Positions 26,278 to 35,859 of a DNA stretch of 64,000 bases are shown piece after piece. The notes beneath the pieces were generated by a model. It was not told the DNA's origin, did no database searches, and worked only from the letters and a program-made list of their open reading frames with translations. The first letter of the stretch is position 1, and each line of letters starts with the position of its first letter. Origin of the DNA: Variovorax sp. WS11 (GTDB lineage: Bacteria; Pseudomonadota; Gammaproteobacteria; Burkholderiales; Burkholderiaceae_C); NCBI RefSeq assembly GCF_010499245.1, contig NZ_JAAGOW010000002.1, forward strand, positions 992,001-1,056,000, read 5' to 3'. The position numbers and the translations under genes were made by a program.

Positions 26278-26682
26278 CGCATGGCCGAGCGCGGCGCGGG
26301 TGCGATCGTCAACATCATCGGGATGGGGGGCAAGGTCGCCGCTCCCACTCACCTGGCCGGCGGCGCGGCCAACGCGGCGTTGATGCTGGCCACCGCGGGC
26401 CTGGCCGCCGCCTACGGGCCGCGTGGGGTGCGGGTCAACGCGGTCAATCCCGCGATGACGCTGACCGAGCGCATGGCCGAAGGTCTGGCGGCCGAGGCCC
26501 GCCTGCGCCAGCGCAGCGAAGAGGAGGTGCGGCGCGATGCGGAGGCGCGCATGCCGCTCGGGCGGATCGCGACGCCGGAAGACATCGCCAATGCAGTGGT
26601 CTTCCTCAGTTCGCCGCGCGCGGGCTATATCTCGGGCGCCATCGTCTCGATGGACGGGGCGGCGACGCCGATGGTGGTTTGA
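26278..26682 (+). pseudogene. SDR family oxidoreductase, 3' half, interrupted
   Basis: The remaining 134 residues of the split dehydrogenase: RMAERGAGAIVNIIGMGGKV ... LAAAYGPRGVRVNAVNPAMT ... GRIATPEDIANAVVFLSS and the end GAIVSMDGAATP. The frame is in register with the 5' half at AAG. A GTG inside the element end (26254) opens this frame, so a short chimeric product is possible but would lack the cofactor-binding half. The usual SDR Ser and YxxxK residues are absent: the aligned block is GGAANAAL in place of YxASKAAL. Confidence 0.88.
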
Positions 26683-26869
26683 GGGTGGTCCTGCTTCGCG
26701 CCAACGGCATCGCAGGGAACGGAAGGTAGCGACAGTCGCCGGCATCGAGGAACCGCCCAGCAAGGGCGGATGCCGAAGCAACCTCTACCAGCGCCGAGCG
26801 ACTGTCTGCATTCATATTGGGCGGCCCGTCTTAGGCCAGACTTAAAGAATCGGCGGCCGGTGCCGGGGC

Positions 26870-27070
26870 TTAGCCCAGCGCGCGAGCAAGGTTCAGCAGG
26901 GACCAGCCGAAGCCGACCATGAGTGCTGTGATCAGCAAGACCTTGACCCACACCCGCTCCGGCTTCCGCCGATGGAAGGGACCGGAGATCGGGGTGAATG
27001 AAGAGGCGCGGGGCTCCCGGTCGGGCCTGTCGGTCCACCAGCCCAGGTTGGTGTCATGTTCGTCGTTCAT
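26870..27070 (-). CDS. Small single-span membrane protein
   Basis: A 66-residue protein beginning MNDEHDTNLGWWTDRPD with a charged, Arg/Pro-rich N-terminal half and one C-terminal hydrophobic span (VWVKVLLITALMVGFGWSLL). Basic residues before the span predict an N-in orientation. ATG 27070 follows GAGGGAAC, an acceptable ribosome site. I do not recognise the family. It is divergent from another small membrane peptide gene (27228) with 157 bases between them. Confidence 0.6.
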   Translation of the reverse strand: MNDEHDTNLGWWTDRPDREPRASSFTPISGPFHRRKPERVWVKVLLITALMVGFGWSLLNLARALG

Positions 27071-27227
27071 GTGTTCCCTCGGTGACGGACGAATCTTGAC
27101 CCAATTTGTAGTACTTTGGTAGCGCATGAGATCGATCAAAGCGCCTAGAATGTGAAACTTTCCCATTCTTCGCGCTCTTGTCTTATAGTTGGCACGCCTT
27201 CGATGACCGGGACGAGGAATACCAACC

Positions 27228-27389
27228 ATGAACGTGATCCCCGACGAGCATGTCCCTCCAAGCAGCTTCGAACCGGTCAGTTCACCGGTCGCGAGCGCTC
27301 CTTGGTCCGATATCCTGATCGAGGCGGGCTTTGTCGGCGCCGTTTTCCTGGTGCTGGCCCTCGTCGTCGTTGCGTCCGTCGGGCGGTAA
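27228..27389 (+). CDS. Short single-span membrane peptide
   Basis: A 53-residue ORF: MNVIPDEHVPPSSFEPVSS, then one hydrophobic span (AGFVGAVFLVLALVVVASVGR at the C-terminus). The ATG is preceded by GGGACGAGGAAT, a usable ribosome site, and a TATAGT hexamer lies at 27184-27189, a possible -10. I do not recognise the family. The clean start, span and stop make it a likely real small gene; it pairs divergently with 26870-27070. Confidence 0.5.
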   Translation: MNVIPDEHVPPSSFEPVSSPVASAPWSDILIEAGFVGAVFLVLALVVVASVGR

Positions 27390-27425
27390 GCAGCGGATTC
27401 CGAACCTCTCAGACGGAGCATCGGC

Positions 27426-27623
27426 TTGTCTTCAAAGTCCGACCCGGACAACTTGCCCGGCGCGCGTCGGCGAAGGCTGACTCGCGCTGAATGGATCGAT
27501 CATCTCCGGCGCGCGGCCAAGGCGGAGCGGCAAGCCAACCCGGAACCGCGCTTGCCAGAAAACCCGGCGTCAGGCGAACCCAAAAGGATCGAAAGCGATC
27601 GGAAGGCGCCTCCCGCCGAGTAG
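27426..27623 (+). CDS. Small basic hypothetical protein
   Basis: A 65-residue, highly charged ORF starting at TTG 27426 (MSSKSDPDNLPGARRRRLTR) with a predicted helix around AEWIDHLRRAAKAERQANPE. It is followed closely by a strong terminator at 27652-27688, which supports expression from this strand, perhaps together with the small gene at 27228. No family recognised. The non-ATG start and short length leave real doubt. Confidence 0.45.
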   Translation: MSSKSDPDNLPGARRRRLTRAEWIDHLRRAAKAERQANPEPRLPENPASGEPKRIESDRKAPPAE

Positions 27624-27651
27624 CGCTTCGCCATCTGCGGCCGCAGCCAAC

Positions 27652-27688
27652 AAAAAAGCCCAAGAGGCTTGGTCCTCTTGGGCTTTTT
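27652..27688. terminator. Strong bidirectional rho-independent terminator
   Basis: An 11-base perfect stem (AGCCCAAGAGG/CCTCTTGGGCT) with the loop CTTGGT is flanked by six A on the left and five T on the right. It can end the small plus-strand gene at 27426 and, on the minus strand, the serS/tRNA-Ser transcript. Confidence 0.9.
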
Positions 27689-27718
27689 GCGTTGATTCGG
27701 AAGCCTTTGCGGGGCGTC

Positions 27719-27810
<92 letters not shown>

Positions 27811-27864
27811 GGAGTCTGGTGTTTGTCGAGCCCGCAATTCTAGCAGAGGCTTTCGGCGACTTTT

Positions 27865-29196
<1,332 letters not shown>

Positions 29197-29257
29197 CGGG
29201 CGATTTTAGGCGGGGGCGTAGGATGGTTCTTCCGTACCAACAACCCAAGGAGATTCG

Positions 29258-29668
29258 ATGGAAGCGTACCTGTCCTTCAACGGAAATGCAGCCGAAGCGC
29301 TGGCCTTCTATGCCAAGAGCCTGGGCGGCAAGATCCTCTTCAGCATGACCTTCGGCGAAAGCCCGATGGGCAAGGACACGCCGGACTCGCACAAGAAAAA
29401 GATCATGCATGCCACGCTCGAAGCGCGCGGCAAGCAGATCATGGCCTCCGACCTGCCGCCCGGCATGGCCTTCGACGGCTACAAGGGTTTCTCGCTCTCG
29501 GTCCAGGCCAAGGACGTCAAGGAAGGCGAACAGCTCTTCAAGACGCTGTCCGAGGGCGGCAAGGCCACGATGCCCTACGCCGCCACCTTCTGGTCCCCCG
29601 GCTTCGGCATGCTGGAAGACAAGTTCGGCGTGCCGTGGATGGTCAACGTCGACCAGCCGCAGAGCTGA
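29258..29668 (+). CDS. VOC-family (PhnB/glyoxalase-like) protein
   Basis: A 136-residue protein of the PhnB branch of the vicinal-oxygen-chelate superfamily: MEAYLSFNGNAAEALAFYAK at the start, HATLEARGKQIMASDLPPG in the middle and FWSPGFGMLEDKFGVPWMVN at the end, the last being diagnostic for the branch. The PhnB branch is often annotated 3-demethylubiquinone methyltransferase-like, but its biochemical role is unclear. ATG 29258 has the ribosome site AAGGAG. It is divergent from serS and convergent with the dehydratase gene. Confidence 0.85.
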   Translation: MEAYLSFNGNAAEALAFYAKSLGGKILFSMTFGESPMGKDTPDSHKKKIMHATLEARGKQIMASDLPPGMAFDGYKGFSLSVQAKDVKEGEQLFKTLSEGGKATMPYAATFWSPGFGMLEDKFGVPWMVNVDQPQS

Positions 29669-30634
29669 TCAGGCGAGACTCGCCGGGTCCACGTTCGCGC
29701 CGCAGACGATCAGGCAGATCTTCTCGCCTTCGCGCGGCGCATAGGCGCCCGTGTGCAGCGCGGCCAGCGGCAGGGCCGCGGCCGGCTCGACGGCCAGCTT
29801 GAGTTCTTTCCACAGCCACAACTGCGCGACGCGGATCGCCTCGTCGGGCAGCAGCAGGGCGTCGCGCACCTGGCGTTGCGTGATGTCCCAGGCGAAGGCG
29901 CCGATGCGCCGCGCCCCGAGCGAATCGGCCGCCACGCCGCTCACCTCCACATCGACCGGCTCGCCGGCTTCGCGCGCGCGAAAGAGCGTGGGCGCGCGCT
30001 CGGGCTCGAGCGCCACCACGCGGCTGCGCTGCTCGAACCAAGCCGCCAGGCCGCCGATCAGGCCGCCGCCGCCCACGCTGACCAGCACGGCATCCGGCAG
30101 GCCGCCCTGTTCCTCGATCTCGCGGCCCAGCGTGCCGGCACCGGCCACCACCTCGGCCTGGTCGTAGGCATGGGTGAGCAAGGCTCCGCTCTCACGCTGC
30201 CGCTCGAGGCAGGCCGCCAGCGCATCGGCGTACACCTCGCCGCCCACCACCACCGTGGCGCCGAGCGCGCGCAGCTTCGCGCGCTTGGCTTCCGGCGAGA
30301 CGGTGGGCAGGAACACTTCGCAATGCACGCCCAGCGCCTGCGCCGCCGCGGCGGTCGCGATGCCGGCATTGCCGCCCGAGGCCACGATGGCGCCGCTTTC
30401 GGGAATCTCGTGGGCCAGCAAGCGGTTCATCATTCCGCGCGCCTTGAAGCTGCCGCTGGCCTGCAGATGCTCGAGCTTGAGCCAGAGCTCGACGCCCGGC
30501 ACCTCGATGCCCAGCGCGCGGCCCGGCAGCTTCCACAACGGCGTCCTGCGCAGGAAATTCGGGGCGCGTTCGCCGATGCGCCGCGCGGCCGCCTCGATGT
30601 CGCGTCGCCAGTCGATGGCTGCGGCGCTCGTCAC
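29669..30634 (-). CDS. Threonine/serine dehydratase-like PLP enzyme
   Basis: A 321-residue fold-type II PLP enzyme. The cofactor Lys is in LQASGSFKARGMMNRL, the phosphate loop in VASGGNAGIATA, and the glycine-rich SVGGGGLIGGLAAWF follows. There is no C-terminal ACT regulatory domain, so it is a catabolic or short-type dehydratase and not biosynthetic IlvA. Substrate could be threonine, serine or a hydroxyaspartate. The GTG start at 30634 overlaps the ispH stop (GTGA), indicating translational coupling to the ispH operon. Confidence 0.87.
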   Translation of the reverse strand: MTSAAAIDWRRDIEAAARRIGERAPNFLRRTPLWKLPGRALGIEVPGVELWLKLEHLQASGSFKARGMMNRLLAHEIPESGAIVASGGNAGIATAAAAQALGVHCEVFLPTVSPEAKRAKLRALGATVVVGGEVYADALAACLERQRESGALLTHAYDQAEVVAGAGTLGREIEEQGGLPDAVLVSVGGGGLIGGLAAWFEQRSRVVALEPERAPTLFRAREAGEPVDVEVSGVAADSLGARRIGAFAWDITQRQVRDALLLPDEAIRVAQLWLWKELKLAVEPAAALPLAALHTGAYAPREGEKICLIVCGANVDPASLA

Positions 30635-31596
30635 GAGATATGCCCCGGCGCGGGCATGTGGTCGAGTTTCAGGCCCTTGGGTAGCGGGAACTTGAGGGTC
30701 TCCTCGATGCCGTTCATCTTGCGCACCGACACCGCGCCCAGCGCCTTGATCCGATCGATCACGTCGCGCACCAGCACCTCGGGGGCAGAGGCGCCGGCCG
30801 TCAGCCCCACGCGGGTCTTGCCGTCGAACCATTCAGGCTTCAATTCGGCGGCCGAGTCGACCATGTAGCTCTCGGTGCCCAGGCGCTGCGCCAGCTCGCG
30901 CAGCCGGTTGCTGTTGGAGCTGGTGGGGCTGCCGACCACGATCACCAGGTCCACCTGCGGGCTCAGCAGCTTGACGGCGTCCTGCCGGTTCTGGGTGGCA
31001 TAGCAGATGTCCTGCTGCTTGGGCTCGCGCACCTTCGGGAAGCGCGCACGCACAGCGGCCGAGATCTCGGCCGCGTCGTCGACCGACAGCGTGGTCTGCG
31101 TGACCACGGCCAGCTTCTCGGTCTGCGCGGGCTGGACGCGCGCCACGTCTGCCACGTCCTCGACCAGGTGGATGCCGCTGGACAGCTGTCCCATGGTGCC
31201 CTCGACTTCGGGGTGCCCCTTGTGGCCGATCATGATGAACTCGTAGCCCTCTTTCGCAAGCTTGGCGACCTCGACGTGCACCTTGGTCACCAGCGGGCAG
31301 GTGGCGTCGAAGATCTCGAAGCCGCGCGCCCGCGCCTCGGCCTGCACGGCCTTGCTCACGCCGTGTGCGCTGAACACCAGCGTCGCGCCGGGCGGCACCT
31401 CCGCCAGGTCCTCGATGAAGATCGCGCCCTTGGCCTTGAGCTCGTTGACCACGTAGGTGTTGTGCACGATCTCGTGGCGCACGTAGATCGGCGCCCCGAA
31501 CTTGGCGAGGGCGCGCTCGACGATCTCGATCGCGCGGTCGACGCCGGCGCAGAAGCCGCGCGGCTCGGCGAGGATGACTTCTTCGACCGTGCCCAT
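30631..31596 (-). CDS. ispH: 4-hydroxy-3-methylbut-2-enyl diphosphate reductase
   Basis: A 321-residue 4Fe-4S enzyme for the last step of the non-mevalonate isoprenoid pathway, making IPP and DMAPP. The three cluster Cys are in AEPRGFCAGVDRAI, FDATCPLVTKVH and QQDICYATQNRQ. The ATP-free catalytic motifs GHKGHPEVEGTMGQ and VGSPTSSNSNRL are also present. ATG 31596 directly follows slpA by 2 bases, the widespread slpA-ispH arrangement. Confidence 0.96.
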   Translation of the reverse strand: MGTVEEVILAEPRGFCAGVDRAIEIVERALAKFGAPIYVRHEIVHNTYVVNELKAKGAIFIEDLAEVPPGATLVFSAHGVSKAVQAEARARGFEIFDATCPLVTKVHVEVAKLAKEGYEFIMIGHKGHPEVEGTMGQLSSGIHLVEDVADVARVQPAQTEKLAVVTQTTLSVDDAAEISAAVRARFPKVREPKQQDICYATQNRQDAVKLLSPQVDLVIVVGSPTSSNSNRLRELAQRLGTESYMVDSAAELKPEWFDGKTRVGLTAGASAPEVLVRDVIDRIKALGAVSVRKMNGIEETLKFPLPKGLKLDHMPAPGHIS

Positions 31597-31598
31597 GT

Positions 31599-32057
31599 TC
31601 ACAGCACCCCGATCAGCTGCACTTCGAAGCTCACCGGCTGGCCGGCGAGCGGATGGTTGAAGTCGAAGCGCACCGCCGTCTCGTTGGCCTCGACCACCGC
31701 GCCCGCGTAGCTGCCGCTGCCGTCCGGCGTGGGGAACTGCACCACGTCGCCCACCGCGTACTGCTCGTCGGGGTCGCCCATCTGCGCGAGCAGCTTGCGC
31801 GCCACCCACTGCTGCATGTCGGCGTTGCGCTCGCCGAAGGCCTCGCCGGCGGGCAGCTCGAAGGTGGCATGGGTCCCCTCGGCCAGGCCGATCAGCCGCT
31901 GCTCGACGGCGGGCGAAAGCTCCCCGGTGCCCAGCGAGAGCGTGGCCGGCTTGTCGCCGAAGGTGTTGATGATGTCGCCCGCGGGCCCGGCCAGCCGGTA
32001 GTGCAGCGTGAGGAAGGAGCCGGGCACGACGACGGCGGCGGAGGTGGGGGAGGACAA
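31599..32057 (-). CDS. slpA: FKBP-type peptidyl-prolyl isomerase SlpA
   Basis: A 152-residue SlyD-like FKBP. It shows VVPGSFLTLHYRLAG at the start, LSLGTGELSPAVEQRLIGL for the FKBP core, then an insert-in-flap chaperone domain (GEAFGERNADMQQWV ... VQFPTPDGSGSYAG) and the return VRFDFNHPLAGQPVSFEVQL. It lacks the His-rich metal tail of SlyD. It helps fold proteins and sits immediately upstream of ispH as in E. coli (fkpB-ispH). Confidence 0.9.
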   Translation of the reverse strand: MSSPTSAAVVVPGSFLTLHYRLAGPAGDIINTFGDKPATLSLGTGELSPAVEQRLIGLAEGTHATFELPAGEAFGERNADMQQWVARKLLAQMGDPDEQYAVGDVVQFPTPDGSGSYAGAVVEANETAVRFDFNHPLAGQPVSFEVQLIGVL

Positions 32058-32121
32058 GGTGGCGCTCGCTATAGACTGGGGCCCTGTATTTTAGGGAGGG
32101 GCCAACGGGCCCGTGACAACC

Positions 32122-32805
32122 ATGTCTTTCACCGATCTTCCCCTGGAAGCACGACCGCGCGAAAAGCTGATGGCGCTGGGCCCCGGCTCGCTGGCCGATG
32201 CCGAGCTGCTGGCGCTGCTGCTGCGCACCGGCCTTCCCGGCAAGAACGTGCTGCAGCTCGCGCAGGACCTGCTCGACGGCTTTGGCGGCATCAACGGCCT
32301 GCTCCACGCCGGGCTCGACGACCTCAGGCGCGTCAAGGGCCTGGGCGGCAGCGCCAAACGCAGCAACCTGGCGGCCGTGCTCGAGCTGGCGCGACGCGCG
32401 ATGGCCCAAGGCCTGAAGGAACGCGAGCTGTTCGAGTCGCCCGACGCCGTGAAGCACTATGTGCAGCTGCAGCTGCAGCTGGCGGCCAGGCCGCACGAGG
32501 TTTTCGCTGCGCTCTTTCTCGACGCGCAGCACCGGCTGATCGCGCTGGAAGAACTCTTTCGCGGCACCCTGACCCAGACCAGCGTGTATCCGCGAGAGGT
32601 GGTGACACGCGCCCTGCACCACCGCGCGGCGGCGCTGATCCTGGCGCACAACCACCCAAGCGGCTGCGTCGAGCCCTCGCGCGCCGACGAGGCGCTGACG
32701 CACACGCTGCGGGCCGCGCTTGCGCTGATCGACGTGCGGGTGCTGGACCACGTGATCGTCGCCCCGGGCCGGGCCCTGTCGATGGCCGAGCGCGGCCTGA
32801 TCTGA
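32122..32805 (+). CDS. radC: RadC-family JAB/MPN protein
   Basis: A 227-residue RadC/YicR protein. The N-terminal half is a UPF0758 helix-hairpin-helix part (ARPREKLMALGPGSLADAEL, VKGLGGSAKRSNLAAVLEL). The C-terminal JAMM motif is ILAHNHPSGCVEPSRAD with Glu in the upstream strand. The family was named for DNA repair, but that assignment is disputed and the role is unknown. ATG 32122 is preferred; a GTG three codons upstream (32113) is an alternative. It is divergent from slpA. Confidence 0.9.
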   Translation: MSFTDLPLEARPREKLMALGPGSLADAELLALLLRTGLPGKNVLQLAQDLLDGFGGINGLLHAGLDDLRRVKGLGGSAKRSNLAAVLELARRAMAQGLKERELFESPDAVKHYVQLQLQLAARPHEVFAALFLDAQHRLIALEELFRGTLTQTSVYPREVVTRALHHRAAALILAHNHPSGCVEPSRADEALTHTLRAALALIDVRVLDHVIVAPGRALSMAERGLI

Positions 32806-32842
32806 GTCCGACGCGGAGGACGTATCCTCCAACGACAAGCCG

Positions 32843-33499
32843 ATGCCCAGCAAACCCAAAGCCCTCAAGAGCCTCGCCGAGCTCAAAGGCGTGCAGAAAA
32901 CCCTGGCCGAGCAGCGTGAGCGCGAAGCCGCCGAGGCCGCCGTGCGCGCGGCGGCCGAGAAGAAGCGCGCCGCCGAACAGGACCTGTTCTCGCGCGCCAT
33001 CGGCGCCACGCAGCCGCTGCGGCGCCGGCCTGCCGTGCCGCTGGCGCCCGAGCCGCCGGCGCCCCTTCCCGTGCAGAAGCAGCTCGACGAACAGCGCGTG
33101 CTGCGCGAGTCGCTGTCCGACGAGTTCGACGTCACCACCCTGCTCGACGCCGACGACGCGATGAGCTTTCGCCGCCCCGGCATCCACACCGACGTGACGC
33201 GCAAGCTGCGTGCCGGCGAGTGGAGCATCCAGCGCGAGATCGACCTGCACGGCATGCGCAGCGACGAGGCGCGGGAAGCCCTGGGCGAGTTCATCCGCGA
33301 GGCAGGCAAGCTGGGCGTGCGCTGCGTGCGCGTGGTGCACGGCAAGGGCCTGGGATCGCCCGGGCGCCAGCCGGTGCTCAAGGCCAAGGTGCAGCGCTGG
33401 CTGATCCAGAAGAGCGAGACGTTGGCCTTCGTGCAGGCCAAGCCGGCCGAGGGCGGGGCCGGGGCGCTGGTGGTGCTGCTGACGCCGTCGCGGCGGTGA
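32843..33499 (+). CDS. Smr-domain protein
   Basis: A 218-residue protein with a helical, Lys/Glu/Ala-rich N-terminal part (residues 1-120) and a C-terminal Smr domain. The Smr domain shows EIDLHGMRSDEAREALGEFI, then VVHGKGLGSPGRQPVLK and the end VQAKPAEGGAGALVVLL. The DLHGM and HGKG motifs are those of the nicking/endonuclease-like Smr fold found at the C-terminus of MutS2 and in YdaL/SmrA. It probably acts on DNA or RNA. It follows radC by 37 bases and may share its promoter. Confidence 0.88.
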   Translation: MPSKPKALKSLAELKGVQKTLAEQREREAAEAAVRAAAEKKRAAEQDLFSRAIGATQPLRRRPAVPLAPEPPAPLPVQKQLDEQRVLRESLSDEFDVTTLLDADDAMSFRRPGIHTDVTRKLRAGEWSIQREIDLHGMRSDEAREALGEFIREAGKLGVRCVRVVHGKGLGSPGRQPVLKAKVQRWLIQKSETLAFVQAKPAEGGAGALVVLLTPSRR

Positions 33500-33553
33500 A
33501 GGGCAAGGCCCAAGTCCTGCCTCGGCGATGGCGCCTGACGCCGGCCGTGCGTG

Positions 33554-34417
33554 TCAGGCAAGCTGCTCGAGAAGCTTCGCGACTTCCGTATTCGCATTGA
33601 CGAATTGCAAGCGCGCGATGCCTATCGCATGTGCCTGGTCGAGCAGCGCCTGGGCGAAGACCGAAGAGACCGCATCGATTCCTTCGAGGTCGATCACCAG
33701 TTCATGGGGTACCCATCGCGGGCTGGGGCCAGGCACATACGACGAATCCGGCATCGTCGGGAGGCGCAGCAGCAAGACTTCAGCCTCGTGACGCGCTTCC
33801 AGCCGCACGGAGTCCAACAGGCGTGCGACCTGCATGCGCACCAGGGGCGCTCCCGTCTGCGCTTGCATCTCCTCGAAAGTTTCTTTCCACATGCGGCCTT
33901 TCGCGCGGGATTCTTCACACAGCCGGCTCGCATCGCCCCCCAGCAATTTCAGGACCTCCTCAGCGGGACGTCCGGTCTGGGGCTTCAGGATGAGCCTGCC
34001 CGCCAGACGGCGATTGATGGACGGCAGCGACAGGCCATCGTTCGACGCCCAGAGGACGTCGGCCGCGCAAGCGTTCAGCTGCGTCAGTACTCCCCTTTCG
34101 TGACCTGCAGCCCAATGCGGCGGACCCGGCGCATCGACGGCTGCGCGCGCACGGTCCACCGGCACTCCGAGCGCCACGAGCTCCTGCAGCAACGCCGGCG
34201 CGAAGCGCTCGCGCAGCGTGGCCAGCGGCGCGGCGGCCAGCGCGAAGGCCCACCGCGTAGTCTCGCTGATGGCGATGACGAGATGCGCAGGGCGGCTGTG
34301 CACGATCGTCAGCGACCAATCGCCGAGTCCTGTCGCCTCGCCCCCGATCGGTAGGGAGGGCGTCGCAGGCAGCTTCATCGCCTGCAGCAGCTTGCGGGTA
34401 CATCGCAGAAGAGCCAT
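33554..34417 (-). CDS. DUF6933-like domain fused to a STAS-like (DUF4325) domain
   Basis: A 287-residue protein of two parts. Residues 1-150 (MALLRCTRKLLQAMKLP ... LGDWSLTIVHSRPAHLVIAI ... LNACAADVLWASNDGL) match my memory of the DUF6933 family. Residues 205-287 look like a STAS-like domain (ELVIDLEGIDAVSSVFAQAL ... LQFVNANTEVAKLLEQ). A linker lies between them. Neither domain has a firm function; STAS-like domains are often switch modules near phage, sensor or antiphage genes. It lies 8 bases downstream of the truncated hemoglobin gene, so the two are probably co-transcribed. Confidence 0.65.
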   Translation of the reverse strand: MALLRCTRKLLQAMKLPATPSLPIGGEATGLGDWSLTIVHSRPAHLVIAISETTRWAFALAAAPLATLRERFAPALLQELVALGVPVDRARAAVDAPGPPHWAAGHERGVLTQLNACAADVLWASNDGLSLPSINRRLAGRLILKPQTGRPAEEVLKLLGGDASRLCEESRAKGRMWKETFEEMQAQTGAPLVRMQVARLLDSVRLEARHEAEVLLLRLPTMPDSSYVPGPSPRWVPHELVIDLEGIDAVSSVFAQALLDQAHAIGIARLQFVNANTEVAKLLEQLA

Positions 34418-34424
34418 GGTGTCG

Positions 34425-34844
34425 CTACTCGCCCCGGTTGCGCATCCAGTCCGCGGTCTGAAAAAAGGAGTCGCGCAGGCGCGCACGCAGGCCTTCGGGC
34501 ACGCCGGTCTCCCCCATCGCCTGGTCCATGCAAGCCAGCCACTGGTCGCGCTCCTTGATGCCGATGGAGTGGCCGCCGATGCTCTGCGGCAGGTGCCGTG
34601 CCCGCAGCATCGGGTGGCCGAAGCGATCGGTGTAGTGCTGCGGCCCGCCCAGCCAGCCGCACAGGAACCAGAACAGCCGCTGCCGCGCGTTCTCCAGCGA
34701 AGGGCCGTGCACCGCCCGCAGCTGCGCGTAGGCCGGCTCCAGTTCCATCAGGTCGTAGAAGCGCTCGACCAGCGCATGAACCTTCTGCTCGCCGCCGATC
34801 CATTCGAAGGGCGTGTCGAAAGGCGGTTTTTCCTGGATTTGCAT
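34425..34844 (-). CDS. Group II truncated hemoglobin
   Basis: A 139-residue 2-on-2 globin. Family features are FEWIGGEQKVHALVERFYDLM, then LWFLCGWLGGPQHYTDRFGHP-like sequence and HPMLRARHLPQSIG with the likely proximal His. The Trp near GWLGGP and DQWLACMDQAM fits group II (TrHbO). Such proteins bind O2 or NO and may protect against nitrosative stress. The start MQIQEKPPFDTPF at 34844 is preferred; an ATG five codons upstream is also possible, and neither has a good ribosome site. Confidence 0.9.
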   Translation of the reverse strand: MQIQEKPPFDTPFEWIGGEQKVHALVERFYDLMELEPAYAQLRAVHGPSLENARQRLFWFLCGWLGGPQHYTDRFGHPMLRARHLPQSIGGHSIGIKERDQWLACMDQAMGETGVPEGLRARLRDSFFQTADWMRNRGE

Positions 34845-34930
34845 GACGGCAGTATGCATATGGGAAAGAGCTATTTCACGTGGCAGGCTTTTGTTGCTAT
34901 GGTGCGGACCCCTTTCCCCAGGAGAACAAG

Positions 34931-35761
34931 ATGCGCTTCCGTTTCGCTGCCGCCGCCTTCGCCGCGGCCGCCCTGCTCGCGGGCACCGCCGTCCACGCCG
35001 ACCAGCTGGACGACATCAAGAAGAAGGGCCAGCTGGTCGTCGGCGTGCTCGGCACCGACGAGCCCGCCACCTTCATCGACCCGAAGACGCGCGAGATCAT
35101 CGGCTACGAGGTCGACCTGGTGATCGCCATCGCGAAGAAGATCGGCGTCAAGCCGGTGCTCAAGCAGATCGCGGTGGCCGCGCGAATCCCCGAGCTGCAG
35201 CAAGGCCACGTGGACCTGGTCGCGGCAGGCCTCACGCACAACAAGGAGCGCGAGCCGCAGATCGACTTCTCGCTCACCACCTTCGTGACCGGCCAGAAGG
35301 CCATCGTCAAGAAGGACAGCGGCATCACCGACGTGCCGCAGCTCGCCGGCAAGAAGGTGCTGACCATCCGCGGCGGCACGCAGGAGCCCAACATCAAGAA
35401 GGCCGTTCCAGGCGCCGAGGTCGTGACCTTCGACACCAGCCAGCAGGCCTTCCAGGCGCTGCAGCAGGGCAAGGGCGTGGGCTATGTCGACGACGAGGCC
35501 GCGCTGCTCAACAGCTACGCCAAGCTGGGGCCGCAGAAGGCGCAGTACGTGGTGCTCAAGCAGAACCTGAGCACCGAGGCGCTGGCCATCGGCATCAAGA
35601 AGGGCGAGAGCGGCCTCAAGAAGGTGGTCGACGACACCTTGCGCGAGCTCGAGAAGTCGGGCGAGGCCGAGAAAATCTTCTTCAAGTGGTACGGCCCGAA
35701 GACCAAGTCGGGCTTCGAGACGCGCAGCTTCAAGATCGAGACCGACAAGATCGACAGTTGA
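34931..35761 (+). CDS. Amino-acid ABC transporter substrate-binding protein
   Basis: A 276-residue periplasmic binding protein of family 3. The signal peptide ends near AVHADQ (residue 21). The core has VGVLGTDEPATFIDPKTREI, GYEVDLVIAIAKKIGV and ERRPQIDFS-type sequence (EREPQIDFSLT), which bind the amino-acid head group. A polar amino acid is likely; the exact ligand is unknown. ATG 34931 has the ribosome site AGGAGAACAAG. It opens an operon with two permease genes and an ATPase gene. Confidence 0.9.
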   Translation: MRFRFAAAAFAAAALLAGTAVHADQLDDIKKKGQLVVGVLGTDEPATFIDPKTREIIGYEVDLVIAIAKKIGVKPVLKQIAVAARIPELQQGHVDLVAAGLTHNKEREPQIDFSLTTFVTGQKAIVKKDSGITDVPQLAGKKVLTIRGGTQEPNIKKAVPGAEVVTFDTSQQAFQALQQGKGVGYVDDEAALLNSYAKLGPQKAQYVVLKQNLSTEALAIGIKKGESGLKKVVDDTLRELEKSGEAEKIFFKWYGPKTKSGFETRSFKIETDKIDS

Positions 35762-35859
35762 AGACGGCGTGAGCGCCGTGCCGCCCCCGCGGCGCTTCCC
35801 GGATGCGTACCATGTGCCCCGCGGCCGCCCGCCGGGGCGCCGCCGCATCCGATCGTTTC

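Noticed and set aside
30631..33597. A single 988-residue protein covering ispH and upstream DNA
   Set aside because: Only the last third (from 31596) is IspH. The upstream part is antisense to radC and Smr and overlaps slpA in another frame.
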